From Paucibacter sp. B2R-40 (GTDB lineage: Bacteria; Pseudomonadota; Gammaproteobacteria; Burkholderiales; Burkholderiaceae_C), in contig NZ_JAJIRP010000008.1 of the NCBI RefSeq assembly GCF_025717555.1, forward strand, positions 1-64,000: a DNA stretch of 64,000 nucleotides, read 5' to 3'. Under the pieces are notes generated by a model. The model saw only the letters and a list, made by a program, of their open reading frames with translations, had not been told where the DNA came from and searched no databases. Positions within the stretch are counted from its first letter, which is position 1. Every line of letters begins with the position of its first letter. Below are positions 19,177 through 28,546 of this stretch, in pieces. Both the position numbers and the translations under genes were made by a program.

Positions 19177-20565
19177 TTAGAACTTCACCACCACCGAGGC
19201 GCCGAGCAGGTTGTTGCTCTTGGAGAAGCTGCCGTCCTTGACCAACTCGAACACCGAGCGGTCGGCGCGGTCGTAGCGATACTCCAGCTTGAACGTGGTG
19301 TTGAGGTCGTAGAGGTAATTGATGCCCAGTGCCAGCGCCATTCGATTGGCGCCGCGCTCGGTGTCGGTCAGCAGCAGATCGCCAGTGTCGCCGTCGCGGC
19401 CCGTCATGGTGGGGCCGATGCCGTTGCGCGCATCGGCGCCGAAGCCCAAGAGACCACCACCGTTCTTGCTGTTCTTTAAATAATCAAATCGGCCGACGGT
19501 TTCGAACCTTGGGTTGATTTTGTAGGCCAGCAGGCCCGACAGTCCCCACCATTCGGAGTTGCGCAAGGCACCGGTATCCGGGTTGGGGCTGATCGAGGCC
19601 TGCTTTTGGCCGCCGTAGCTGACTTGGCCTTGCATGGTCCAATCGCCGCGAATGTAGTAGCCATCGACTTCAAACAGGTTCAGCATGGTGCTGCCGGTGC
19701 CGCCAATGCCGTTGGCCGCCTTGCCGTGCACGCCGGCAAAACCGAATCCGTCAAACTCCCCCTTGGCGTAGTCGACCCGGTAGGCGATCACCGGCGACTT
19801 CTCGCCTGCAGGCAACATCGAGGCATTCAAATTGGCCAGCACCGCCTTGGTGATCCATTTGCCACTCGTCAACTCCAGGCCGGCGCCGGTATAGGCAGTC
19901 GGCAAGGTGAAGTCGAACAGGAGGTTATGTGTGACGAGTTTGTTGAGGGTTGGCTGCAGCATTTCATAGCCCGACCAATCCGGCATATGGCCGGCAATCA
20001 ATCGGGTCTGCAAGTCGCCCAAGGGAATCGACACGCTGGCTTCCTGGATCACGCTGCCGTTGCCGATTACCGCATCGGTGCCGCGGTTGGGTGACAAGGT
20101 CAGGTGCCAGCGCGTGCCGCCTTCGGTCTCCTTGAGCAGGTCCAGTGCGACCGTGCCGATATAAGAGTTGTCATAGTGGTAGCCGCCATTGGCCACATTG
20201 TTCAGGAACTGGAATCCTGCGCGGTTCTGATTGCGGTTATAGATGTAGCTGGGGTCCATATAGCCGCTGATCTTCAGGTTCTTCAAACCGAAGGCTTCCA
20301 TGCTGTCTTCCAGCGCCTCGGTCTTGACGGCGATGCGGTTGAAGTCCTGCGCCTGCTGCGGCGTCATACCCCATTGGCCCGCTGCTGCCGCAGCCGGCGC
20401 TGCTGGCTTGGCTTCATTGGCTTTTAGGCGTTCTTCCAGTTGATTGACGCGGTCGCGCAAGGCGCGCAGTTCTTTCAGTAGTTCTTCGTTGGACTGCGCC
20501 ACAGCGGCGCTTGGATAGGCGCTTGCCACTGCCAGAGTCAAGGCTGCGAATATTGGGAATTTCAT
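19177..20565 (-). CDS. DUF3138 family putative outer-membrane porin-like protein
   Basis: About 462 residues. A Sec signal peptide (MKFPIFAALTLAVASAYPSAAVA) is followed by a coiled coil (NEELLKELRALRDRVNQLEERL), a Pro/Ala linker, and a long region of alternating beta-strand pattern with Tyr/Gly/Asn-rich turns. The C-terminus ends LLGASVVVKF with a terminal Phe, as in outer-membrane beta-barrels. The N-terminal coiled coil plus barrel resembles trimeric porins. DUF3138 has no experimentally assigned role that I know. Its position 54 bases after potI and 20 bases before puuC suggests it lets polyamines or related compounds cross the outer membrane; this is an inference. Confidence 0.75.
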   Translation of the reverse strand: MKFPIFAALTLAVASAYPSAAVAQSNEELLKELRALRDRVNQLEERLKANEAKPAAPAAAAAGQWGMTPQQAQDFNRIAVKTEALEDSMEAFGLKNLKISGYMDPSYIYNRNQNRAGFQFLNNVANGGYHYDNSYIGTVALDLLKETEGGTRWHLTLSPNRGTDAVIGNGSVIQEASVSIPLGDLQTRLIAGHMPDWSGYEMLQPTLNKLVTHNLLFDFTLPTAYTGAGLELTSGKWITKAVLANLNASMLPAGEKSPVIAYRVDYAKGEFDGFGFAGVHGKAANGIGGTGSTMLNLFEVDGYYIRGDWTMQGQVSYGGQKQASISPNPDTGALRNSEWWGLSGLLAYKINPRFETVGRFDYLKNSKNGGGLLGFGADARNGIGPTMTGRDGDTGDLLLTDTERGANRMALALGINYLYDLNTTFKLEYRYDRADRSVFELVKDGSFSKSNNLLGASVVVKF

Positions 20566-20619
20566 CAGGTTCTCCGGTTTGTATCTATCGAATTCATGCA
20601 CCACGGCCATCCACCACCG

Positions 20620-21516
20620 TCATCCACCACGCTGGGCTGCCGCCATCTCGGCACTGCGCCGACGCTCAGCGCGTGCGATCAAGTAACTGGCCAGCACCAC
20701 ACCGGTGGCCACCACCAAGATGATGACGGTGGCCACCGCATTGATGCTGGGGCTCACGCCCAAACGGGCGCGGTTGAAGATCACCAAGGGCAGCGTGGTC
20801 GAGCCCGGGCCGCTCAAGAAGGCCGACAGCACGACATCGTCCAAAGAGAGCGTGAAGGTCAAGAGCCAGGACGAAAACATCGACTGCGTGATCATGGGCA
20901 GCGTCACCAGCAAGAACACCTGCAAGGGCTTGGCACCGAGATCCATCGCGGCTTCTTCCAACTGCGGATTCAGCTCCGACAAGCGCGCCTGAATCACCAC
21001 CGTCGCATAAGCCATGCCCAGTAGCAAATGGCCGAACCAGATGGTCAGCACGCCCTTGGGCAGGCTCCAACCCAGGCTGGCCTCCATCGCACGCTGCAGC
21101 GTCACCAGCATCAAGAGCAGCGACAGGCCGACAATCACCTCGGGCATCACCAGCGGCGCATTGACCATGCCGGCAAACAGCGTGCGGCCGCTGAAGCGCT
21201 TGTACTTGACCAGGGCGAAAGCGGCGAAAGTACCCAGCAGCACCGAGGCGCAGGCGGTCGCAAACGCGATCTCCATCGAGAGCTTGAGGCCGGTCAGCAT
21301 CTCCGTGTCGCTGCTCAGCTCGCGGTACCACTTCAGCGTGAAGCCGCCCCAGACCGAGGGCAGCTTGGAGTCGTTGAAAGAGTAGACGATCAGCGCCAGG
21401 ATGGGCAGAAAGAGGAAAGCAAAACCCAGCATCAACCAGATGCGGCCAAACCAGATGGTCGCTTTGGGGCCGAGCAGGGCGCGCGTGACGCGGCTATTCG
21501 CAGTTTGGGCGTTCAT
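20620..21516 (-). CDS. potI: Polyamine ABC transporter permease (PotI-like)
   Basis: 298 residues with about six transmembrane helices. It carries the EAA-type loop for ATPase contact (LEEAAMDLGAKPLQVFLLVTLP), typical of PotC/PotI inner-membrane permeases of spermidine/putrescine ABC importers. The start overlaps the stop of potH by 4 bases (ATGA), indicating translational coupling. Putrescine is the likely substrate given the surrounding puu genes. Confidence 0.9.
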   Translation of the reverse strand: MNAQTANSRVTRALLGPKATIWFGRIWLMLGFAFLFLPILALIVYSFNDSKLPSVWGGFTLKWYRELSSDTEMLTGLKLSMEIAFATACASVLLGTFAAFALVKYKRFSGRTLFAGMVNAPLVMPEVIVGLSLLLMLVTLQRAMEASLGWSLPKGVLTIWFGHLLLGMAYATVVIQARLSELNPQLEEAAMDLGAKPLQVFLLVTLPMITQSMFSSWLLTFTLSLDDVVLSAFLSGPGSTTLPLVIFNRARLGVSPSINAVATVIILVVATGVVLASYLIARAERRRSAEMAAAQRGG

Positions 21517-22463
21517 GATTTGGCGCCCCCGCCAGCTTGGCTCTCGGCTTGGTATTTATTGAACAAGGCCAGCGGCACGATGATCAACAGCACCATCACG
21601 ACGGCCACGGCCGAAGCCATGGGCCAATCGTTATTGCTGAAGAACTCGTCCCACAGCACGCGGCCAATCATCAAGGTCTGCGGACCGCCCAGCAACTCGG
21701 GGATGACGAACTCGCCCACGCAAGGGATGAAGACCAGCATCGCGCCGGCGATGATGCCGGCCTTGGACAGCGGCACGGTGATGCGCCAGAACGCTTGCCA
21801 AGGCGTGGCGCCCAGGTCGCTGGCGGCCTCCAGCAAGCGCAGGTCCATCTTGGCCAGATTGGCATAGAGCGGCAAGATCATGAAGGGCAGATAGGTGTAG
21901 ACCATGCCGATGACCAGGGAGAAAGGCGAGTTCATCAGCTTGCCCGCGGCCGGGATCATGCCGGCAGCCAGCAGCAGATTGTCCAGGCCAAGACCAATGA
22001 TGGCCTCCGACACCCAGCCATGCTCGCCCAGCAAGCCCTTCCAGGCATAGACACGCAGCAAAAAGCTGGTCCAAAAAGGCAGCATCACCAGCATCAGCAA
22101 GGCCGGCTGCACCGAGCTTTTGGCCCTGGCCATGAAATAGGCAAAGGGGTAGCCGATGAAGAGGCAGCCCACGGTGGTGATGGCCGCGTATTTCAGGCTG
22201 GCCAGATAGGCTTTGACGTAAAGGTCATCTTCGGTGATGAAGACATAGTTGCTGGTCTTGATGGCCAGGCGCCAGACGCCGTCGGCGTAGGTGAGCAGAT
22301 CCTTGAAGTGCACCGTCTCCATTTCGGAGACGCTGATCTTCAAAACGATCAGAAACGGCAAAGCAAAGAAGATCAGCAGCCAGCCATAGGGCAGGGCGAT
22401 GACCGCGCTGCGGCCGCTCACAATTCGGCTCAAGAATCGACTCAAAAAAGTTGGGCGCTGCAT
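21513..22463 (-). CDS. potH: Polyamine ABC transporter permease (PotH-like)
   Basis: 316 residues, six predicted transmembrane helices, with the conserved coupling loop LLEAASDLGATPWQAFWRITVPL. Together with PotI it forms the membrane channel of the putrescine importer. It begins 15 bases after the stop of the ATPase gene and overlaps potI by 4 bases. Confidence 0.9.
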   Translation of the reverse strand: MQRPTFLSRFLSRIVSGRSAVIALPYGWLLIFFALPFLIVLKISVSEMETVHFKDLLTYADGVWRLAIKTSNYVFITEDDLYVKAYLASLKYAAITTVGCLFIGYPFAYFMARAKSSVQPALLMLVMLPFWTSFLLRVYAWKGLLGEHGWVSEAIIGLGLDNLLLAAGMIPAAGKLMNSPFSLVIGMVYTYLPFMILPLYANLAKMDLRLLEAASDLGATPWQAFWRITVPLSKAGIIAGAMLVFIPCVGEFVIPELLGGPQTLMIGRVLWDEFFSNNDWPMASAVAVVMVLLIIVPLALFNKYQAESQAGGGAKS

Positions 22464-22478
22464 GATGGCGGCCCGGCC

Positions 22479-23606
22479 TCAGTGAATCAGCACGACTTGT
22501 GCCGTCGGTGACCAGGAAGCCCAGACTTGCTGGTCCCAGGTCAAGGGCTCAGCCCGATAGCGTGCCAAGTTACTTTCACTGACTTTGAGCATCTGGCCAC
22601 TGGGCAGTTGCAGGTGATAGACGGTGAACGCACCAAAGTAGGACAGCTCGCGCACCTTGGCTAGCACTTGATTGAACTCGCCCTCGGGCTTTTCGGAGCT
22701 CAGACGGATTTTCTCGGGCCGCAGCGCCACGCCGACCGCCATGCCGGCAGTGCCGGTGATGCCGTGGCCGACATAATGCTGGCAATCAGCGCAGTCGATC
22801 ACGACATGGTCGGGCTCATCAACACTGAGCGTGCCTTCCATCATATTGACGTTGCCGATGAAGTCCGCCACAAAACGGGTGGACGGCGTCTCGTAGACCT
22901 CGGCCGGCGCGCCGATCTGCATGATGCGGCCTTCGCTCATCACCGCAATGCGGGTGGCCATGGTCATTGCTTCTTCCTGGTCATGGGTGACCATCACGCA
23001 GGTGACGCCGACGCTTTCTATGATGTTCACCAACTCAATCTGCGTTTGCTCGCGCAGCTTTTTGTCCAGCGCGCCCAGCGGTTCGTCCAAGAGTAAGAGC
23101 TGCGGCTTCTTGGCCAGGCTGCGCGCGAGTGCCACGCGTTGCTGCTGGCCACCCGAGAGCTGATGCGGTTTGCGCTTGGCAAACTTGCCCAACTGCACCA
23201 GTTTGAGCATGGCCTCGACGCGGGCGGCGGTTTCGTCCTTGGGCAAGCCATCGCGCCTCAAACCGAAGGCGATGTTGTCCCAGACGCTCAGATGCGGAAA
23301 CAGCGCATAGCTCTGGAACATCATATTGATCGGCCGCGCATAGGGCGGCAGGCCGGCCAAGTCCTGGCCGTTCAAGATGATGCGGCCGCTGGTGGGCGTC
23401 TCGAAGCCCGCCAACATGCGCAGCAACGTCGTCTTGCCGCAGCCCGAGGAGCCCAGCAGCGCAAAGATTTCGCCCTTGGCGATATCGATAGAGACCCGGT
23501 CCACGGCGACCGCGCCGCCGCCAAAGTCCTTCACGACATTGTCGATCTGCAGATAGCTTGTCGTTGACGTGGTTTGTGCTGCTGCCACCTCGGCTGCGTT
23601 CGCCAT
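22479..23606 (-). CDS. potG: Polyamine ABC transporter ATP-binding protein (PotG-like)
   Basis: About 375 residues. Walker A is LLGSSGCGKTT, the signature is LSGGQQQRVALARSL, and Walker B is LLLLDEPLGALD, followed by the H-loop VTHDQEEAM. A C-terminal TOBE-type region follows, as in PotA/PotG. It powers putrescine import. An ATG at 23606 with GGGG 8 bases upstream is preferred; a GTG at 23612, overlapping the potF stop, is the alternative. Either way it is tightly coupled to potF. Confidence 0.92.
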   Translation of the reverse strand: MANAAEVAAAQTTSTTSYLQIDNVVKDFGGGAVAVDRVSIDIAKGEIFALLGSSGCGKTTLLRMLAGFETPTSGRIILNGQDLAGLPPYARPINMMFQSYALFPHLSVWDNIAFGLRRDGLPKDETAARVEAMLKLVQLGKFAKRKPHQLSGGQQQRVALARSLAKKPQLLLLDEPLGALDKKLREQTQIELVNIIESVGVTCVMVTHDQEEAMTMATRIAVMSEGRIMQIGAPAEVYETPSTRFVADFIGNVNMMEGTLSVDEPDHVVIDCADCQHYVGHGITGTAGMAVGVALRPEKIRLSSEKPEGEFNQVLAKVRELSYFGAFTVYHLQLPSGQMLKVSESNLARYRAEPLTWDQQVWASWSPTAQVVLIH

Positions 23607-23608
23607 GT

Positions 23609-24727
23609 TCACAGCCCCGTTTTGAATGAGGTGTAAATGCGTGTCATCTGGCGGCGGATGTCGTTATTGATCGCATCCGGGGCGGCCATCTTTTTGAGGT
23701 CGGCCTCGCTCAAGAAGACGCTGGGGTTGTTGGCCACTTCGGGCTTGACGAACTTCTTCGATTCCTTGTTCGGGTTGGCGTAGAAGACCTTGTTGCTCAA
23801 GCTCGCATGCACCTCGGGGCGCAGGATGTAGTTGATGAATTTATGCGCGTTGCCCGGGCGCGGCGCGTCGGCCGGGATCACCATCACGTCCATGAAGATG
23901 ATGCCGCCGGTCTTGGGGATCAGCGCCTGGATGTTCTGGCCGGTTTTGCCGTCAATGGCGCGCTGGCGGGCGATATTGATGTCGCCGGAGAAGCCCAGGG
24001 CCAGGCAGATCGAGCCGTTGGCCAGGTCATTGATATAGCCGGAGCTGCTGAACAGGGTCACATAGGGGCGGATGGATTTCAACAGGGCGGGCACCTGCGC
24101 AAAGTCCGCCACCGACTTGGTGTAAGGCGGTTTGCCCAGATAATGCAGGGCTGCGGGCACAACCTCGGTGGCCGAGTCCAGCATGCTGACGCCGCAGCTC
24201 TTGAGCTTGGACACGTACTCGGGTTTGAACAAGAGGTCCCAGGCGTTCTCGGGCATGGGCGTGCTGCCCAAAGCGGCCTTGACCTTGTCGACATTGATGC
24301 CGATGGTGGTGTATCCCCACAGCCAGTTGACGAAGAACTCATTGCCCGGGTCCAACTTGGCCAATTGAGCCTGCACATCGGGGTCTAGATTCTTGTAGTT
24401 AGGGATTTGCGACTTGTCGATCTTGCGCAGCAGGCCGCCATCGGCCTGCAATTTGGCCCAGTAGCTGGACGGCACGACGACGTCATAGCCTGTCTTGCCG
24501 GCGACCAGCTTGGCGTGGACGATTTCGTTGTTGTCGAAATTGTCATAACGCACCTTGATGCCGGTTTCTTTCTCGAAGTTCTTGATCGTGTCTTCGGCGA
24601 TGTAGTCGGACCAGTTGTAGACGTTGAGGATTTTTTCTTCCTCCTGCGCCTGCGCGACTTGCCCAAACATGAGGCCCATAGAGGCCGCCAAAAGAGACGT
24701 GACGGTGCGAAGCGTGCTCAGTTTCAT
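23609..24727 (-). CDS. potF: Polyamine-binding periplasmic protein (PotF/PotD family)
   Basis: About 372 residues with a signal peptide ending near VAQA-QEEEKILNVYNWSDYI. The 'LNVYNWSDYI' start of the mature protein and the segment YDVVVPSSYWAKLQADGGL are hallmarks of spermidine/putrescine-binding proteins. It captures polyamine in the periplasm and delivers it to PotH/PotI. First gene of the potFGHI set; a 143-base gap separates it from the upstream aminotransferase gene, so it may have its own promoter. A GGGGA site precedes the chosen ATG. Confidence 0.92.
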   Translation of the reverse strand: MKLSTLRTVTSLLAASMGLMFGQVAQAQEEEKILNVYNWSDYIAEDTIKNFEKETGIKVRYDNFDNNEIVHAKLVAGKTGYDVVVPSSYWAKLQADGGLLRKIDKSQIPNYKNLDPDVQAQLAKLDPGNEFFVNWLWGYTTIGINVDKVKAALGSTPMPENAWDLLFKPEYVSKLKSCGVSMLDSATEVVPAALHYLGKPPYTKSVADFAQVPALLKSIRPYVTLFSSSGYINDLANGSICLALGFSGDINIARQRAIDGKTGQNIQALIPKTGGIIFMDVMVIPADAPRPGNAHKFINYILRPEVHASLSNKVFYANPNKESKKFVKPEVANNPSVFLSEADLKKMAAPDAINNDIRRQMTRIYTSFKTGL

Positions 24728-24870
24728 GGAAGAAATCCCCTGCAAGATCAAATGAAAATCGAATAGCCGTTCTATGCCAGTCTAAGGAATGGAGGGCCAA
24801 TGCCCATACGCCTAAACCCGCAGATGTGGCGGGCGCGACACCATCGCCGCGCTCCATCTTCGCGCCCTGT

Positions 24871-26265
24871 TCAGAGCAAATCCCGCTCGCTCAACTCGGC
24901 CAGGGTCTGGTCCAGGCAGCGCCGGATCAAGCCCATCATTTCGTCGATTTGCGTGCGGGTCATCACCAAGGGCGGCGCGACAATCATGCGGTCACCCACC
25001 GCCCGCATGATGAGGCCGTTAGCGAAACAGTACTTGCGGCAGATCATGCCCACCTCCAAGTCGCTAGCAAAAGCCGTGCCGGTTGGCTTTTGCACCGTCT
25101 TGCCTTTGACCAATTGGAGGGCGGCCATCATGCCGCAGCTCTGGGTTTCGCCGACCAGGGGGTGTTCATTCAACTCTGCAAAGCGCTGTGCCAGGTAGGG
25201 GCCGATATCGCCCTGCACATGCTCGACCACATGCTGCTCCCGCAAGAGCTTCAAGTTGGCCAAGGCCACCGCGCAGGCGGTCGGGTGGCCTGAATAGGTG
25301 AAGCCATGGTTGAACTCGCCGCCTTCGTCGATCAAGACCTTGGCTACGCGCTCGCCGACCAGCACGCCGCCCAGCGGGATGTAGCCGGAGCTGACGCCCT
25401 TGGCGAAGGTCATCAGGTCGGGCTTGAAGCCCATGGTTTCGCAGCCGAACCAGTTGCCGGTGCGCCCGAAGCCGCAGATCACCTCGTCGCTGACCAAGAG
25501 AATGCCGTATTTGTCGCAGATGCGCTGAATCTCGGGCCAGTAGGTCGAAGGCGGCACGATCACGCCGCCGGCCCCTTGCACCGGCTCGCCGATGAAGGCC
25601 GCGACCTTGTCGGCACCCAAGGCCAGAATCTTCTCCTCCAGCCAGCCGGCCGCCTTTAAGCCAAAGTCCTCGCGGCTCATGTCCTGGCCCAGCTCGAACC
25701 AATGGGGCTGTTCGATGTGGGTAATATTGGGGATGGGCAGGCCGCCCTGTGCGTGCATGCCGCTCATGCCTCCCAGCGAGGCGCCCGCCATGGTGGAGCC
25801 GTGGTAACCGTTGATGCGGCCGATGATGATCTGGCGCTCGGGGCTTCCCAACAGATCCCAATATCGGCGCACCATGCGCACAATCGTGTCGTTACCTTCC
25901 GAGCCCGAGCCGGTGAAAAAAACATGCTCAAAGCCGGGCGGGCTGATCTCGGCCAAGACCTCGGCCAGCTCGATCGCCGGCATGGTGGCGGTCTGGAAGA
26001 AGGCGTTATAAAAAGGCAGCTCGGCCATCTGCTTGGCGGCTGCCTCGATCAGGCTTTGCTGCCCATAGCCAACATTGACGCACCACAGGCCACTCATGCC
26101 GTCGAGGATTTTGTGGCCCTCGCTGTCCCAGAGGTAGATGTTGTCGGCCTTGCTGATGATGCGCGAGCCTTTCGCCGCGAGGCCTTTGAAGTCGGTGAAG
26201 GGGTGGAGGAAGTGGCGGGCGTCTGCGGCCTGCCATTCTTGGGTTGTGCGGTTCGACTTGCTCAT
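24871..26265 (-). CDS. spuC: Class III aminotransferase, putrescine-pyruvate aminotransferase-like
   Basis: 464 residues, class III PLP-dependent fold. The PLP lysine is in TFAKGVSSGYIPLGGV, the phosphate-binding region in FFTGSGSEGNDT, and the Asp that contacts the pyridine nitrogen in LLVSDEVICGFGRTG. The N-terminal segment DARHFLHPFTDFK is typical of the SpuC group, which transfers the amino group of putrescine or other diamines to pyruvate. This gives the cell a transamination route beside the gamma-glutamyl pathway encoded next to it. It begins 30 bases after puuA. Confidence 0.85.
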   Translation of the reverse strand: MSKSNRTTQEWQAADARHFLHPFTDFKGLAAKGSRIISKADNIYLWDSEGHKILDGMSGLWCVNVGYGQQSLIEAAAKQMAELPFYNAFFQTATMPAIELAEVLAEISPPGFEHVFFTGSGSEGNDTIVRMVRRYWDLLGSPERQIIIGRINGYHGSTMAGASLGGMSGMHAQGGLPIPNITHIEQPHWFELGQDMSREDFGLKAAGWLEEKILALGADKVAAFIGEPVQGAGGVIVPPSTYWPEIQRICDKYGILLVSDEVICGFGRTGNWFGCETMGFKPDLMTFAKGVSSGYIPLGGVLVGERVAKVLIDEGGEFNHGFTYSGHPTACAVALANLKLLREQHVVEHVQGDIGPYLAQRFAELNEHPLVGETQSCGMMAALQLVKGKTVQKPTGTAFASDLEVGMICRKYCFANGLIMRAVGDRMIVAPPLVMTRTQIDEMMGLIRRCLDQTLAELSERDLL

Positions 26266-26295
26266 GGTGCTTCCTGTGCTGGGCTTGGCTTTGAC

Positions 26296-27663
26296 TTAGA
26301 CGTGCAGCAGCAAATGCTCACGCTCCCAGGGCGAGATCACTTTCATGTATTCCGCGTACTCGATTTCTTTGACTTCGGAGTACACGGTCACAAAAGATTC
26401 GCCCAGAATCGCCGCTAACTCCTTTTCTGCACGCAGAAGATTGAGCGCCTCGTGCAAGCTGCGCGGCAGTTGGAAGTCGCCCAGATAAGCGTCGCCCTTG
26501 CACTCGGGCGCAGGCTCGATTTTGTTTTTGATGCCCAAGTAGCCGCAGGCCAGCGTAGCGGCCAGCGCGACATAGGGGTTGGCGTCGGCGCCGATGACGC
26601 GGTTCTCGACCCGGCGTGCGGCTGGGTCGGCGAGCGGCGAGCGGATGCCGACCGTGCGGTTATCGGTGCCCCACTGAATATTGATAGGTGCTGCGGTGAA
26701 GCGAGCCAGGCGGCGGTAGCTGTTGACATAGGGTGCAAACAGCGCCATCGCGGCGGGGATGTATTTCTGCAAGCCGCCGATGTACCAGAAGAACTCCTGG
26801 CTGGGCGAGCCGTCTTCGTTGCTGAACAGGTTGCGTCCCGTGGCCTTGTTGATCACGCTTTGGTGCACATGCATGGCGCTGCCGGGCTCGCCGGCGATGG
26901 GCTTGGCCATGAAGGTGGCGAACATATCGTGGCGCAGCGCCGCCTCGCGCACCGTGCGCTTGAAGAAGAACACCTCGTCGGCCAGGCCCAGCGGATGGGC
27001 GTGGAAGAAGTTGATCTCCATCTGACCGGCGCCGACCTCATGGATCAAGGTGTCGACATTGAGTTCCATCTTTTCGCAGTAGTCATAGACATCTTCGAAC
27101 AGCGGGTCGAACTCGTTGACGGCGTCGATCGAATAGGCCTGGCGCGAGGTTTCGGCGCGCCCAGAGCGGCCCACCGGCGGCTTGAGCGGCTGATTCGGGT
27201 CGGTATTGCGCGCGACCAGATAAAACTCCAGCTCGGGCGCTACGACCGGGTCCCAGCCCTCGGCTTCGAACAGGCCACAAACACGGCGCAGCACCGAGCG
27301 CGGCGCAAACGGCACCAGCACGCCATGCCTGTCGTAGCAGTCGTGGATGATTTGCGCGGTCGGATCGATCGCCCAGGGCACCAGGCGCGCAGTGGTCGGG
27401 TCGGCGCGCAAATGCATATCGCGGTCATTCGGGCTGATGACGTCGTAGTAGGGGCCTTCCTCGGGGAACTCTCCCGTCACGCCCATCGCCACCACCGCCT
27501 CGGGCAGACGCATGCCGCGGTCTTCGGTGAATTTTTGGCGCGGCAAGATCTTGCCGCGCGCCACGCCGGTCAAGTCCGGCACCAGGCATTCGATCTCGGT
27601 GACGCGCTGCTGGCGGAACCAGTTTTCCAGTTCGCTGAAAGTGAAATTGCTTCTATCGACCAT
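26296..27663 (-). CDS. puuA: Glutamine synthetase family protein, gamma-glutamylputrescine synthetase
   Basis: 455 residues. It belongs to the glutamine synthetase fold (type I-like catalytic domain): EVGAGQMEINF near 200, HVHQSV near 255 and NPYVALAATLACG near 375 correspond to the metal and ATP sites. The start MVDRSNFTFSELENWF followed by LVPDLTGVARGKILP is typical of PuuA-type enzymes, which ligate glutamate to putrescine using ATP rather than making glutamine. The neighbouring puuB, puuC and puuD complete the pathway. A longer open frame to 27933 overlaps puuD and is not used. Confidence 0.9.
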   Translation of the reverse strand: MVDRSNFTFSELENWFRQQRVTEIECLVPDLTGVARGKILPRQKFTEDRGMRLPEAVVAMGVTGEFPEEGPYYDVISPNDRDMHLRADPTTARLVPWAIDPTAQIIHDCYDRHGVLVPFAPRSVLRRVCGLFEAEGWDPVVAPELEFYLVARNTDPNQPLKPPVGRSGRAETSRQAYSIDAVNEFDPLFEDVYDYCEKMELNVDTLIHEVGAGQMEINFFHAHPLGLADEVFFFKRTVREAALRHDMFATFMAKPIAGEPGSAMHVHQSVINKATGRNLFSNEDGSPSQEFFWYIGGLQKYIPAAMALFAPYVNSYRRLARFTAAPINIQWGTDNRTVGIRSPLADPAARRVENRVIGADANPYVALAATLACGYLGIKNKIEPAPECKGDAYLGDFQLPRSLHEALNLLRAEKELAAILGESFVTVYSEVKEIEYAEYMKVISPWEREHLLLHV

Positions 27664-27736
27664 GGTGTTTCTCCGACTTTTCTTGGGTTCCGCAGAGTGC
27701 GGGAAATGAAGATGAAAAAGGCGTTGAAACTGGGCG

Positions 27737-28546
27737 CTAGGTCTCCGGGTCGCGCAAGGAGTCATGGCGCAGCGGATGGATCTGGTCCCGGTAGTCGCGG
27801 CAAGCTTGGCCGAAGGCTTGCAGCAGCGCCATCGAGTGCGGGTTTTGCGCCGCCTGCCATTCCGGGTGCCATTGCACGCACAGCGCAAATTGGCTGCTGT
27901 CTGCCACCACGCTGAAGGCTTCCACCAGGCCATCCGGCGCCACCGCTTCGATGCGCAGACCCGGCGCCAAGGTCTTCACACCTTGACCGTGGAGTGAATT
28001 GACTTGAATGTGCGCGTGGCCAAGCAGCGCCTCGAGCTGTCCCCCGGGCAGCACCTGCACCGGGTGCGTGTCGGCATAAGCGACTTCATTGGGCTGGCCT
28101 TCGGGCGCGCGATGGTCGTGAAGGCCGGCTTGCTCCTGCACCGCTTGGTGCAAGCTGCCGCCCAAAGCGACATTGGTTTCTTGAAAGCCGCGACAGACCG
28201 CAAACAAGGGCAGACCGGCGGCAACGGCACGCCGAATCAAGGGCAAGGTCAGCGCGTCGCGCTCGGGGTCCAGTGGCAGGGCGGGGTTGTGCACCGCCTC
28301 GCCGAAATGGTCGGGATGCACATTCGACGGCGAGCCGGTCAAGAAGATGCCGTCGGCCAATTCCAGAAGCTGGTCCAGATCATCCCGCGCCGTAGAAGGC
28401 ACCACCAGTGGCAAGCAGCCGGCCAGGCGCACGGCATCGAGGTATTTCTTGCCTGCGATATGAAACGGGTGGCCATTCAGCGGCAGATTGCAGGCCGGCA
28501 CCAGCACGAGGGGTTTTGCCTTGGGTTTTGTGTTCGGGGGACTCAA
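27737..28546 (-). CDS. puuD: Gamma-glutamyl-GABA hydrolase (class I glutamine amidotransferase-like)
   Basis: 269 residues, peptidase C26 type. The nucleophile is Cys118 in PLFAVCRGFQE, and the His/Glu partners are in QWHPEWQ near residue 230. PuuD releases GABA and glutamate from gamma-glutamyl-GABA. The start appears to be TTG: a GAAGGA site lies 7 bases upstream, no ATG is available in frame, and the TTG overlaps the puuB stop (TTGA). A rare start may lower its yield relative to puuB. It lies 73 bases before puuA. Confidence 0.9.
   Translation of the reverse strand: MSPPNTKPKAKPLVLVPACNLPLNGHPFHIAGKKYLDAVRLAGCLPLVVPSTARDDLDQLLELADGIFLTGSPSNVHPDHFGEAVHNPALPLDPERDALTLPLIRRAVAAGLPLFAVCRGFQETNVALGGSLHQAVQEQAGLHDHRAPEGQPNEVAYADTHPVQVLPGGQLEALLGHAHIQVNSLHGQGVKTLAPGLRIEAVAPDGLVEAFSVVADSSQFALCVQWHPEWQAAQNPHSMALLQAFGQACRDYRDQIHPLRHDSLRDPET

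Noticed and set aside
26452-27915. 487-codon open frame antisense to puuA
   Set aside because: Puua on the other strand has clear glutamine synthetase motifs; this frame has none.
27664-27933. 90-codon N-terminal extension of puuA
   Set aside because: Overlaps puuD in another frame and is absent from glutamine synthetase-like proteins.
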